From positions 1-23,932 of the forward strand of contig UQWK01000031.1 of the NCBI GenBank assembly GCA_900544725.1: a stretch of 23,932 nt of DNA. The letters are read 5' to 3'. The position numbers were made by a program, and so were the translations under genes. Shown piece after piece: positions 13,637-21,501 of this stretch. The first letter of the stretch is position 1; every line of letters starts with the position of its first letter. The DNA is from an uncultured Collinsella sp. Its GTDB lineage: Bacteria; Actinomycetota; Coriobacteriia; Coriobacteriales; Coriobacteriaceae. The notes below the pieces were generated by a model. The model did not search any database. It had not been told where the DNA came from and saw nothing but the letters and a program-made list of their open reading frames with translations.

Positions 13637-13681
13637 GGCGTTTAGAGACGGCTGGCAGATTTTAAGGCATGTCCCATAAAT

Positions 13682-16309
13682 CTACTCGGCGTCGGGGACC
13701 TCGTAGGTGGCCGCCGGCGTGTTGTCGCACACGACGGTAAAGCCGCCGTCCTTGTCGACATCGACCGTCACCTGATCGCCCTCGCGCACCGTGCCGTCGA
13801 TGATGGCGGCGGCGATGGCGTCCACGACCTCGCGCTGGACCAGGCGCTTGAGCGGACGGGCACCGAACACGGGGTCCAGGCCGCCCACGGCGAGCATCTG
13901 CTTGGCCGCCGGGGTGATGGCAAGCGTCATGCGCTCCTTGGCCAGGCGTGCGCGAACGTCGGCAAGCTGGATGTCGACAATCTTCTCGATCTGCGCCATG
14001 CCAAGCGGATGGAACACCACGATATCGTCGATACGGTTGAGGAACTCGGGGCGGAAGGTCTGAGCCATGGCGGCGTCGACCTGATGGCGCATCTCCTCCT
14101 CGTCCTTGCCCGAAAGGTCGGCGATGGCCTTGGAGCCCACGTTAGACGTCATGATGATAATCGTGTTCTTGAAGGACACCTGGCGACCCTGGCCATCGGT
14201 CAGACGGCCGTCATCAAGCACCTGCAACAGCACGTTAAAGACATCCGGATGAGCCTTCTCCATCTCGTCGAGCAAGATTACGGAGTAGGGACGACGGCGC
14301 ACGGCCTCGGTGAGCTGGCCGCCCTCGTCGTAACCCACGTATCCCGGGGGCGCACCGATTAGACGTTGGACGCTGAACTTCTCCATGTACTCGGACATGT
14401 CGATACGCACAAGCGCGCGCTCGTCATCGAACAGGCACTCGGCAAGCGCCTTGGCGAGCTCGGTCTTGCCCACGCCGGTGGGGCCCAGGAAGAAGAAACT
14501 GCCGATGGGCTTGTCCGGATCGGAGAGGCCCGCACGGCTGCGACGCACGGCCGCGGCCACAGCGGAGACCGCCTCATCCTGACCGATGACGCGCTTATGC
14601 AGCTCGCCCTCCAGGCCCTTGAGCTTGTCGAGCTCGCCCTGCATCATCTTGGACACGGGCACGCCGGTCCAGGCGCTCACGACCTCGGCGATCTCATCGG
14701 AGGTCACCTGTTCGTTGAGGCCCTCGCCATCCTGCTCCTTTTGTGCCTCGAGCGCAGCCTCGGACTCCTGAATCTGCTGTTGCAAACCCGGGATCACGGA
14801 AAAGCGCAGCTCGGATGCACGGCCCAGGTCGCCGTTGCGCGTCGCGCGCTCCTCTTCGCTTCTGGCCTCGTCGAGCTGCCCCTTAAGCTCCTGCACGTGG
14901 TCGATGGCGTTCTTCTGGTTGAGCCAGCCGGCCTTTTGCACGTTGAGTTTTTCCTGGACCTCGGCAATCTCCTGACGCAGGGCCTCCAGACGCTCCTTGG
15001 AGGCGTCGTCGGTCTCCTTCATGAGCGCCTGTTCCTCGATCTGCAGCTGGGTGAGCTGACGCGTGGTGGCGTCGATCTCGACCGGCATGCTGTCGAGTTC
15101 CATGCGCAGGCGGCTTGCGGCCTCATCGACCAAGTCGATGGCCTTGTCGGGCAGGAAGCGGTCGGCGATGTAGCGATCGGAGAGGTCGGCGGCGGCCACG
15201 AGCGCGCTATCGGTAATATGCACGCCGTGGAAGATCTCGTACTTCTCCTTGAGGCCACGCAGGATCGAGATGGTGTCCTCGACGGTAGGCTCGCTGACCA
15301 TAACGGTCTGGAAACGACGTGCGAGCGCTGCGTCCTTCTCGATGTACTTGCGGTATTCGTCGAGCGTGGTCGCGCCGATCGCGTGCAGGTCGCCACGGGC
15401 AAGCGCCGGCTTCAGGATGTTGCCGGCGTCCATGGAGCCCTCAGTAGCGCCCGCGCCCACGATGGTGTGGAGCTCATCGATGAACAGGATGACCTTGCCC
15501 TCGGACTTTTGCACTTCCTTGAGCACGGCCTTTAAGCGGTCCTCGAACTCGCCGCGGTACTTGGCGCCGGCGACCAGCGCGCTCATGTCGAGCTCGATGA
15601 GGTCACGGTCGCGCAGCGTGCTCGGCACGTCGCCGGCCACGATACGCTGGGCGATGCCCTCGACGATGGCCGTCTTGCCGACGCCCGGCTCGCCAATGAG
15701 CACGGGGTTGTTCTTGGTGCGGCGGGACAGGACCTGGATGGTACGACGGATCTCGTCGGTACGGCCGATGACAGGGTCGAGCTTGCCGGCGCGGGCCAGG
15801 TCGCAGATGTTGCGTCCGTACTGCTCCAGCGCCTCAAACTGGGTCTTGTCCTCGGCAGACGTCACGCGGTCATCGCCACGTAGCTCCTCGTAGACCTGCT
15901 CGATGCGCTCCTTGGTCACGCCGGCGTCGCGCAGAACGCGGCCGGCCTCGCCCTTGTCCTCGGCAAGCGCCATCAGCAGATGCTCGGTCACCACAAAGCT
16001 GTCGCCCATCTTGGTGGCCTTCTTCTCGGCCTTCTCGATGACGCGGACGAGCTCATTGGAAAGACCCATCTGCTGGCCCTCGCCCGAAACCTTAGGCGCG
16101 TGGTCGATGGCATCCTGCGTGGAGCGTGCGAGCTGGGCCGGATCGGCACCGATACGCTCGATGATCACGGAGATATTGCGCTCACCGGCACCGAGCAGGG
16201 CGGACAGCAGGTGAACCGGCTCCACCGCGCCGGCCTGCGCGTCAGCAGCCGTGCTCATGGCGGTCTGCAGCGCCTCGCGCGACGTCATTGCTAGCTTATC
16301 GATTCTCAT
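13682..16309 (-). CDS. clpB: ATP-dependent chaperone ClpB (disaggregase)
   Basis: An 875-residue Hsp100 disaggregase, full length for the family. It threads aggregated proteins through a hexameric ring and works with DnaK/DnaJ/GrpE. Domains in order: Clp N-domain repeats (about 1-145), first AAA+ module with Walker A GEPGVGKT (206-213), pore loop GAKYRG (248-253) and Walker B ILFIDE, a coiled-coil middle domain (about 400-530) that defines ClpB rather than ClpA or ClpC, and second AAA+ module with Walker A GPTGVGKT (609-616), pore loop GYVGY (656-660) and Walker B VILLDE (677-682). The ATG has GAGAGGTGA upstream. It is monocistronic with its own terminator. HspR commonly represses clpB in actinobacteria, but I see no canonical HspR site in its upstream region. 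Confidence 0.97.
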   Translation of the reverse strand: MRIDKLAMTSREALQTAMSTAADAQAGAVEPVHLLSALLGAGERNISVIIERIGADPAQLARSTQDAIDHAPKVSGEGQQMGLSNELVRVIEKAEKKATKMGDSFVVTEHLLMALAEDKGEAGRVLRDAGVTKERIEQVYEELRGDDRVTSAEDKTQFEALEQYGRNICDLARAGKLDPVIGRTDEIRRTIQVLSRRTKNNPVLIGEPGVGKTAIVEGIAQRIVAGDVPSTLRDRDLIELDMSALVAGAKYRGEFEDRLKAVLKEVQKSEGKVILFIDELHTIVGAGATEGSMDAGNILKPALARGDLHAIGATTLDEYRKYIEKDAALARRFQTVMVSEPTVEDTISILRGLKEKYEIFHGVHITDSALVAAADLSDRYIADRFLPDKAIDLVDEAASRLRMELDSMPVEIDATTRQLTQLQIEEQALMKETDDASKERLEALRQEIAEVQEKLNVQKAGWLNQKNAIDHVQELKGQLDEARSEEERATRNGDLGRASELRFSVIPGLQQQIQESEAALEAQKEQDGEGLNEQVTSDEIAEVVSAWTGVPVSKMMQGELDKLKGLEGELHKRVIGQDEAVSAVAAAVRRSRAGLSDPDKPIGSFFFLGPTGVGKTELAKALAECLFDDERALVRIDMSEYMEKFSVQRLIGAPPGYVGYDEGGQLTEAVRRRPYSVILLDEMEKAHPDVFNVLLQVLDDGRLTDGQGRQVSFKNTIIIMTSNVGSKAIADLSGKDEEEMRHQVDAAMAQTFRPEFLNRIDDIVVFHPLGMAQIEKIVDIQLADVRARLAKERMTLAITPAAKQMLAVGGLDPVFGARPLKRLVQREVVDAIAAAIIDGTVREGDQVTVDVDKDGGFTVVCDNTPAATYEVPDAE

Positions 16310-16315
16310 GGAATC

Positions 16316-16367
16316 ACCTCTCTTGGGGCGGCCGCCCTACGGGGCGGCTTCACGTTGTTCGAGAAGT
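16316..16367 (-). promoter_or_regulatory. Possible Shine-Dalgarno-masking structure in the clpB leader
   Basis: In the minus-strand leader, ACTTCTC (16367-16361) can pair with the Shine-Dalgarno GAGAGGT (16322-16316) over seven bp with one G-T pair. Between them lies a seven-bp GC hairpin, GCCGCCC and GGGCGGC (16348-16331). The fold would hide the ribosome binding site, as in heat-sensing leaders, but only the pairing is visible. Confidence 0.35.
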
Positions 16368-16448
16368 ATTGTTGCCAGCTTTGCGCGATCTTATACACAA
16401 ATCTAAGTCTCTATATATAAGATTTTCTGAGTGTTCTCACGACATGCA

Positions 16449-16485
16449 AACCACCACAAAGGGGACAGGCACCTTTGTGGTGGTT
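16449..16485. repeat. Hairpin repeat, family B copy 1 (GGGGACAGGCACC)
   Basis: AACCACCACAAAGG pairs perfectly with CCTTTGTGGTGGTT around the middle GGACAGGCA. It begins 8 nt beyond the stop of the adjacent 223-residue protein gene, on the clpB side. The GGGGACAGGCACC core recurs at 17252 and 18119 and resembles REP-like repeats tied to Y1 (RAYT) transposases in other bacteria; no such transposase lies in the window. Confidence 0.88.
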
Positions 16486-16492
16486 GCAGCCT

Positions 16493-17164
16493 CTATTTAC
16501 TTGCCGAGCCCGTGCTTCCCGATTCGGCGTTCCAGGGCATCTCATCCTCGAACAGCCATGTACGGGCAGACCCACTATCGCGTGCAGTCTGCGGGTCGGG
16601 CAAGCAGGTCTGTTCATAGGCATCCTGAATGCACTGACCCATAAAATCGTTGAGCTCGGCCTGGTTGCCCTCCATGACATAGGCGGCATCGCCGTCCAAG
16701 ATGTAGATGCCCGGCCCCTCATTGCCCTCGTAGCCAGGATCGTACGAAACATCACATAACTTGGCGCCATTCGCGGTGTCCAACTCGATGGACGAGCGGC
16801 ATCCGCCAACCATGTCGTTCGCTTTTGCCCGATAGGACGCATATCCATACCAGCGCTTAAAGGTTTTGCCCTTGAGCAGCTCGGACGCCCTATCGATCAG
16901 GCTTGAATCCGTGGTATAGCGCATGGCCCCAAGCTGAATGTGCGGATAATTACTAATACCCAGCACAGCCGGCTGCTCATCAAAATCAACGGTAATGGTC
17001 TCGGGCTTGTCGTCGCCGGTCAGAAGTTCGACAGATTGAGTCACAGGCTTGACCACCGGCTCCGTCACCGCAGCAGGTAGAAATGCCATGCCGACAACGC
17101 CCGCGCCAACCACGGCGATCGCAAGCGCCAAGACAATCAATCCAATACGGGCAGAACGGCTCAC
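16493..17164 (-). CDS. Membrane-anchored Cys-containing protein, unknown function
   Basis: A 223-residue protein with an N-terminal signal anchor (about residues 8-28, LIVLALAIAVVGAGVVG) and a probably extracytoplasmic domain of about 190 residues. Four cysteines (in GGCRSS, KLCDVS, GQCIQD and TCLPD) could form two disulfides. I do not recognise the family. The GTG start was chosen because GAGGTG lies 7 nt upstream; two in-frame GTG codons further upstream have poorer ribosome binding sites. It is bracketed by family B hairpins in the same orientation (16449 and 17252), and across the second one lies another membrane-anchored Cys-containing protein on the opposite strand. Confidence 0.7.
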   Translation of the reverse strand: MSRSARIGLIVLALAIAVVGAGVVGMAFLPAAVTEPVVKPVTQSVELLTGDDKPETITVDFDEQPAVLGISNYPHIQLGAMRYTTDSSLIDRASELLKGKTFKRWYGYASYRAKANDMVGGCRSSIELDTANGAKLCDVSYDPGYEGNEGPGIYILDGDAAYVMEGNQAELNDFMGQCIQDAYEQTCLPDPQTARDSGSARTWLFEDEMPWNAESGSTGSASK

Positions 17165-17251
17165 GGCAAAACACCTCACAATGCAAACCTTCGCCACCTG
17201 CACTAATGATACCGCCAGCTAACACTATCACCAAAAGAAACCGTCCGCCCC

Positions 17252-17286
17252 ACCACCACAAAGGGGACAGGCACCTTTGTGGTGGT
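17252..17286. repeat. Hairpin repeat, family B copy 2
   Basis: ACCACCACAAAGG (17252-17264) pairs with CCTTTGTGGTGGT (17274-17286) around GGACAGGCA, followed by TTTCGAC. It lies between two divergent membrane-anchored protein genes. It shares its right flank with copy 3, whose middle is reversed. Confidence 0.88.
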
Positions 17287-17396
17287 TTTCGACGCTAACG
17301 GTCGACCATCTCACGCCATGAGATTAAACTTGAATTGTTCTCTGAACATATCCATTTCTGCCTATCCTCAACAGCTCTTTGTCTCGAGGAGCGCAT

Positions 17397-18065
17397 ATGA
17401 AGCCGTCTCATTCCACCGGTCGCAACGTCATCGCCATTCTCGCCATACCCATCGTGATGCTCTTCCTTATCGTCATCACGCCCTTTTCTTTTGGTATCGC
17501 CTCGCCCTTCGATCTTTGCGGGATGATCGACGCCGGCTCGCGTGCCACCTCGCTCTCCTTTGTCTGCCGTGGCGTGTTCTACGAATATGCAATTCCCACC
17601 GGAAGTTGGCAGTCCAAGTTACCGTTGCTCGGCAAGGTCGACGGATGCTCTCCTTATTTCTGCCTCGAACCTCAGACAATGAATTATCTGATCGACGACC
17701 AGCCCCTTGACTCCATCACCCTCGCCTACGACTACGCACCAAACACCGATGAGCGCCACATGAACCAAGTCCTCGACAAGCTGCTTGGACAGTGCGGGCT
17801 CACCGCGGAAGCCGGTCGAACCATCTATAGCAACCAGAAATTAAAGCGAACAGAACTCCGCCGTGTCGGAAAAATCAAAGGGCGAAACGGGGCCGCCTAC
17901 TGGGATGCCTGGGCAACACGCGACAAGGGCGAATTCGGACACAGCACCTATATGGTCACCGTCTACACCAGAGACGGAATCAAGGACAATGTTGACGATT
18001 TCGCGTCATCCAAACTCGGCATCCCCAAAACAACCAAACCCGCCAACCCGGATGAAATTCTGTAG
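17397..18065 (+). CDS. Small membrane-anchored Cys-containing protein, unknown function
   Basis: A 222-residue protein with one strongly hydrophobic N-terminal segment (about residues 11-34, VIAILAIPIVMLFLIVITPF) and a domain that is probably outside the cell. Cysteines occur at 41 and 57, as CSPYFC (84, 89), and in LLGQCGL. I do not recognise the family. The ATG has GAGGAG 5 nt upstream; an in-frame TTG six codons earlier is less likely. It is divergent from the 223-residue anchored protein and flanked by family B hairpins at 17252 and 18119 with opposite middles. Low conservation of function and a repeat-rich setting suggest a variable locus. Confidence 0.65.
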   Translation: MKPSHSTGRNVIAILAIPIVMLFLIVITPFSFGIASPFDLCGMIDAGSRATSLSFVCRGVFYEYAIPTGSWQSKLPLLGKVDGCSPYFCLEPQTMNYLIDDQPLDSITLAYDYAPNTDERHMNQVLDKLLGQCGLTAEAGRTIYSNQKLKRTELRRVGKIKGRNGAAYWDAWATRDKGEFGHSTYMVTVYTRDGIKDNVDDFASSKLGIPKTTKPANPDEIL

Positions 18066-18118
18066 AGCCGCCCATTAACATGCCGCTCAACGATCACAAC
18101 AACATCGAGCTCGTCCCC

Positions 18119-18153
18119 ACCACCACAAAGGTGCCTGTCCCCTTTGTGGCGGT
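18119..18153. repeat. Hairpin repeat, family B copy 3 (middle reversed)
   Basis: ACCACCACAAAGG (18119-18131) pairs with CCTTTGTGGCGGT (18141-18153) with one mismatch. The middle is TGCCTGTCC, the reverse complement of the middle in copies 1 and 2, while the flank GGTTTTCGAC is the same and in the same direction as in copy 2. Confidence 0.88.
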
Positions 18154-18160
18154 TTTCGAC

Positions 18161-18191
18161 AAAAAGAAGCCGCCCCATTAACAGAGGCGGC
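18161..18191 (-). terminator. Terminator downstream of the hydratase gene
   Basis: On the minus strand GCCGCC and GGCGGC pair around an 11-nt loop and are followed by TTCTTTTTG. It lies about 145 nt beyond the hydratase stop, past another hairpin, and could end that transcript. Confidence 0.6.
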
Positions 18192-18258
18192 ATCAAGCAA
18201 GTCTATTTATTAGCGTTTCTCAAGACCCAACGAGAACATCGCGGTAGCCCCGGACACA

Positions 18259-18306
18259 CCTTTCCCTCGGGCGACCCTCGCGAAGCGCGTGAGCGGGCGG
18301 GAAAGG
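18259..18306. other. Structured GC-rich segment after the hydratase gene
   Basis: CCTTTCCC (18259-18266) pairs with GGGAAAGG (18299-18306), enclosing a smaller hairpin (CTCGCG and CGCGTGAG). AGCCCCGG occurs on both sides in direct orientation (18246 and 18310). No T-run follows. It could protect the 3' end of the hydratase mRNA or be a decayed repeat. Confidence 0.45.
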
Positions 18307-18334
18307 GTAAGCCCCGGGCGGACAATTAAGCGCG

Positions 18335-20635
18335 TTACTCGGCAGCGGCCTTGAACTTGTTGTAGTTGATCAGGCAGCCGGCCTTGACGATGGCGCGCTC
18401 CTCTGCCGTCATATCGGCAATATAGAGCTCAATCTGCTCGACCGTGCCGTCGGCGCGCACCACGTAGGCAGCGATGTTCTTCAGGTCGCCATCGAGCGCG
18501 GCACGGATACCCGGCACAAAGACGTAGTCGTCCACCTCAAAGTTGGGCTCAGCCTCCATCTGGAAGGGCACCATGCCCCAGTTCATTACGTTGGAGCGAT
18601 AGCGCTTGGTGGCGTACTCGTGGACGATGTTGGCCAGGCCGCCAATTACGCGCTGACAGCTCGCGGCCTGCTCGCGGGCAGAACCGTCACCGGGCTTCTT
18701 GGCGTAGAGCATGGAACCGTACTCGGTCGCCTTGGCGTCGGCAGCGACACCCGCGCCGGCCAGCGCCTCAAACACACCAGCAAGCTCGGCATCGAGCGCC
18801 GCCAGGTCGCCCGCGGCCTCGCCGGCCACACGGCGCTTTTCCACCGCGTCGACCTCCTTGGAGCGGCCCACGTAGGCCGGGTCGCGGCGGCTGAGCGTAA
18901 ACTCGGCCAAGCCCAGCGGGTTGGAGCGGAAGGAGCTCGTCTCGCCCGAGGGAATGAGCTCGTCGGTCGTGGTGACCGGGTCCATGATCTTGGAGCACAC
19001 CTTGAGCAGGATGTCGTCGCCGAGAGGCTCCATCGCGGGCCACGGCTTGATGTTGGGGCCTTCGACCAGATCGTCGGCAGGCTCCGCCTTGCCAAAGCCC
19101 CAGTACACGCGCTTTTTGTACGGCGCGTCGTCAAAGGTGTACTCGCAGGCCTCGTCCCAAGTCTCCTCGGGCAGGTCGGTCGCCGGCGTCAGGACGCCGC
19201 CGTTGGCAGCCGTCGCCGCAATGGAGCGGGCATCCATCAGGGCCACGGCGCTCAGCTGGCCATTACCCGGCTTGGAACCCTCGCGGTTGGGGAAGTTGCG
19301 CGTGGTGTGGCGGATCGAAAGGCCATTGTTGGCGGGCGTGTCGCCGGCGCCGAAGCACGGGCCGCAGAACGCCGTGCGCACAATCGCGCCGGCCTCCATA
19401 AGGTCGTAGATGTAGCCGCGGCGTGTAAGCTCGAGTGCCACGGGCTGGCTCGTGGGATAGACCGACAACGAGAACTCGCCGCAGCCGGTGTTGGCGCCCT
19501 TGAGCGCGCGGGCAGCCTGGACCACGGAGTCGTAGTTGCCGCCCGAGCAGCCGGCGATAACGCCCTGCTGCACGTGCAGCTTGCCGTCGACGATCTTGTC
19601 GAGCAGGCTAAAGTGCGTCTTGCCCTCGCCGATCTTGGCGGCCTCGAGCTCCACCTCGCGCAGGATGTCCTCGAGGTTCTCGTTGAGCTCGTCAATCTCA
19701 AAGCCGTTGGAAGGATGGAATGGCAGCGCAATCATGGGCTTGATGCTCGACAGATCGACCTCGACGCAGCCGTCGTAGTAGGCAACATCGGCGGGCTTGA
19801 GCTCGCGGTAGTCGTCGCCGCGGCCGTGCATGGTCAAAAACGCGTGCGTGTCCTCGTCGGTGGCCCAGATGCTCGACAGGCAGGTGGTCTCGGTGGTCAT
19901 GACGTCGACGCCGTTGCGGTAGTCGGTCGTCATGCTCGCGATGCCGGGGCCCACAAACTCCATGACCTTGTTCTTAACGTAGCCCTTGGCAAAGACGGCT
20001 CGGATGATGGCGAGCGCCACATCGTGCGGGCCGACGCCGGGGCGCGGGGCGCCCGTGAGGTAGATGGCGACGACGCCGGGATAGGCGACGTCGTAGGTGT
20101 CACGCAGCAACTGCTTTGCCAGCTCGCCGCCGCCCTCGCCCACGGCCATGGTGCCCAGGGCGCCGTAGCGGGTGTGCGAGTCGGAGCCCAAAATCATCTT
20201 GCCGCAGCCGGCGAAGTTCTCACGCATAAAGGAGTGGATGACGGCGATGTGCGGCGGGACGAAGATACCGCCGTACTTCTTGGCCGCGGAAAGGCCAAAG
20301 ACGTGGTCGTCCTCGTTGATGGTGCCGCCCACAGCACACAGCGAGTTGTGGCAGTTGGTGAGCACGTAGGGCAGCGGGAACTGCTCCATGCCCGAGGCGC
20401 GCGCCGTCTGGATGATGCCGACAAAGGTGATGTCGTGGCTCGCCATGGCATCGAAGCGAATCTTAAGTGCCTCGGGGTCGCCTGACGTGTTATGTGCCTG
20501 AAGGATCGAATACGCGATGGTGCCGCGCTTGGCATCCTCGGGCGTCTGCGTAATGCCGCGCTCTGCAGCCTCGGCCGCAGGCACAACCTCGCTGCCACCG
20601 CGCAGGTAGATGCCGTCCTCGTACAGCTTAACCAT
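18335..20635 (-). CDS. Aconitase-family hydratase (YbhJ-like)
   Basis: A 766-residue member of the aconitase superfamily, closest in my judgement to the YbhJ-type hydratases rather than to AcnA or AcnB. The three expected cluster cysteines are present: one in AGCSGGN (Cys363) and two in CGPC (Cys424, Cys427). GSDSHTRYGALG is a typical aconitase histidine loop. The usual aconitase SREHAA loop near the C-terminus is replaced by YRSNVMNWGM, so the substrate may not be citrate. The ATG of MVKLYED has GGGAG upstream; 15 more in-frame residues upstream lack one. The gene stands alone between the hspR region and a repeat-rich stretch. About 170 nt upstream of the start (20636-20805) is non-coding and presumably holds its promoter, though no clear boxes were found. 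Confidence 0.85.
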   Translation of the reverse strand: MVKLYEDGIYLRGGSEVVPAAEAAERGITQTPEDAKRGTIAYSILQAHNTSGDPEALKIRFDAMASHDITFVGIIQTARASGMEQFPLPYVLTNCHNSLCAVGGTINEDDHVFGLSAAKKYGGIFVPPHIAVIHSFMRENFAGCGKMILGSDSHTRYGALGTMAVGEGGGELAKQLLRDTYDVAYPGVVAIYLTGAPRPGVGPHDVALAIIRAVFAKGYVKNKVMEFVGPGIASMTTDYRNGVDVMTTETTCLSSIWATDEDTHAFLTMHGRGDDYRELKPADVAYYDGCVEVDLSSIKPMIALPFHPSNGFEIDELNENLEDILREVELEAAKIGEGKTHFSLLDKIVDGKLHVQQGVIAGCSGGNYDSVVQAARALKGANTGCGEFSLSVYPTSQPVALELTRRGYIYDLMEAGAIVRTAFCGPCFGAGDTPANNGLSIRHTTRNFPNREGSKPGNGQLSAVALMDARSIAATAANGGVLTPATDLPEETWDEACEYTFDDAPYKKRVYWGFGKAEPADDLVEGPNIKPWPAMEPLGDDILLKVCSKIMDPVTTTDELIPSGETSSFRSNPLGLAEFTLSRRDPAYVGRSKEVDAVEKRRVAGEAAGDLAALDAELAGVFEALAGAGVAADAKATEYGSMLYAKKPGDGSAREQAASCQRVIGGLANIVHEYATKRYRSNVMNWGMVPFQMEAEPNFEVDDYVFVPGIRAALDGDLKNIAAYVVRADGTVEQIELYIADMTAEERAIVKAGCLINYNKFKAAAE

Positions 20636-20805
20636 ACTGTCTCCCACTCTGCCCGAAAGGCTCGGGCGCATAGCATACATTCGTTCAATATCGTGCCATA
20701 GAACGGTTGCGAGTGGGTTACGAATCTACACGTTCACTTTATCTCGGTAAAGCACAGAACGAGCCTAGTGTGAGCCAGCAGATTTAGTGCAAGAGTGTCC
20801 CTTCC

Positions 20806-20837
20806 GACTAGTCATTTAAGAACGTCCCCAATGACTA
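20806..20837. repeat. Partial hairpin repeat, family C copy 2
   Basis: GACTAGTCAT followed by TTAAGAACGTCCCCAATGAC matches the loop and right arm of the 4488-4543 hairpin with a few changes. The left arm is decayed or missing (only a loose match around 20785-20805). It sits 27 nt from the two-hairpin element, just as copy 1 lies in the gap on the other side of hypA from that element's first copy. Confidence 0.7.
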
Positions 20838-20863
20838 CTCCGGCAACGCCGATGTTTTGGCGC

Positions 20864-21012
20864 GGACAGCGAAAGCCCGCCAGAGCGAGCAAGGTGCCTT
20901 GAAACAAGGCGGCATTGATCTTTTGATCATGCCGCCGAAGTTGAAAGGCAGATTGCCGCTCTGACGGGCTTGCAGCGTCAACTGGTTACGCGGTTTGGTA
21001 AAACCGCGTAAC
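20864..21012 (-). repeat. Two-hairpin structured element, copy 2
   Basis: Read on the minus strand: hairpin 1 is GTTACGCGGTTT, loop TACC, AAACCGCGTAAC (21012-20985). TGACGCTGC follows, then hairpin 2 with AGCCCGTCAGAGCGGCAA paired to TTGCTCGCTCTGGCGGGCT, TGCCTT with AAGGCA, and GGCGGCAT-GATC with GATC-A-ATGCCGCC around AAAA. It ends CGCTGTCC. The architecture, loop and bulge match copy 1 at 4986-5129, while most stem bases differ in a paired way. Hairpin 1 starts at the last base of the hspR stop codon, so this copy could form the hspR 3' end. Confidence 0.7.
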
Positions 21013-21428
21013 TACAAATCCCCGCCGGCGCCCAAAAGCTTGCGCATGACCTGTTCGGGGTTGACTGAGCCGTCGCGCGGGGCCAGGGCGGTGATCTTCT
21101 TCTGCATCTTGTACTCGTGCAGCTCTTCCTCGAGCTGGCGTACGCGGGCGCGAAGCTTTTCGTTCTCGCGCTCACGCTCCTCGGCACGCTCCTTCATATC
21201 GAGGATGCGGACCACGCCGGCGAGGTTGATGCCCTCGTCGGTCAGTTGGTTGATGAGCTCCAGGCGCTCGATATCGGCACGCGAATACAGACGCGTGTTA
21301 CCGCCCGAGCGCTGGGGGTTCACCAGGCCCTTGGACTCGTAGACGCGCAGAGTCTGCGGATGCATGCCGGTCAGCTCGGCCGCCACGCTGATCATGTACA
21401 GCGGTTTGTTCCTATTGTCCTCGGCCAT
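21012..21428 (-). CDS. hspR: MerR-family heat-shock repressor HspR
   Basis: A 138-residue MerR-family regulator. The winged helix-turn-helix is clear (MISVAAELTGMHPQTLRVYE, about residues 12-31, then GLVNPQRSGGNTRLYS), followed by a long charged coiled coil (about 75-112, ERERENEKLRARVRQLEEEL). HspR represses the dnaK operon, clpB and related genes in actinobacteria and is helped by DnaK in a feedback loop. The ATG of MAEDNRN was chosen; a GTG nine codons upstream has a box too close to it. It is last in dnaK-grpE-dnaJ-hspR, 73 nt after dnaJ. Its operator for dnaK would lie outside the window. Confidence 0.93.
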   Translation of the reverse strand: MAEDNRNKPLYMISVAAELTGMHPQTLRVYESKGLVNPQRSGGNTRLYSRADIERLELINQLTDEGINLAGVVRILDMKERAEERERENEKLRARVRQLEEELHEYKMQKKITALAPRDGSVNPEQVMRKLLGAGGDL

Positions 21429-21501
21429 GCTACCTGACCCCTTTCCGTCTCGCACATCTCCATCATAAGCCTGCGGCCAGCCCGTGGGCCACGCAACCGA
21501 A

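Noticed and set aside
16420..16445. CTGAGTGTTCTCAC as an HspR site upstream of clpB
   Set aside because: The arms are only TGAG/CTCA with 4 nt between them, unlike CTTGAGT-N7-ACTCAAG.
16449..18153. CRISPR array made of the three GGGGACAGGCACC repeats
   Set aside because: The copies are hundreds of bases apart, separated by genes, and differ in orientation of the middle; spacing is not regular.
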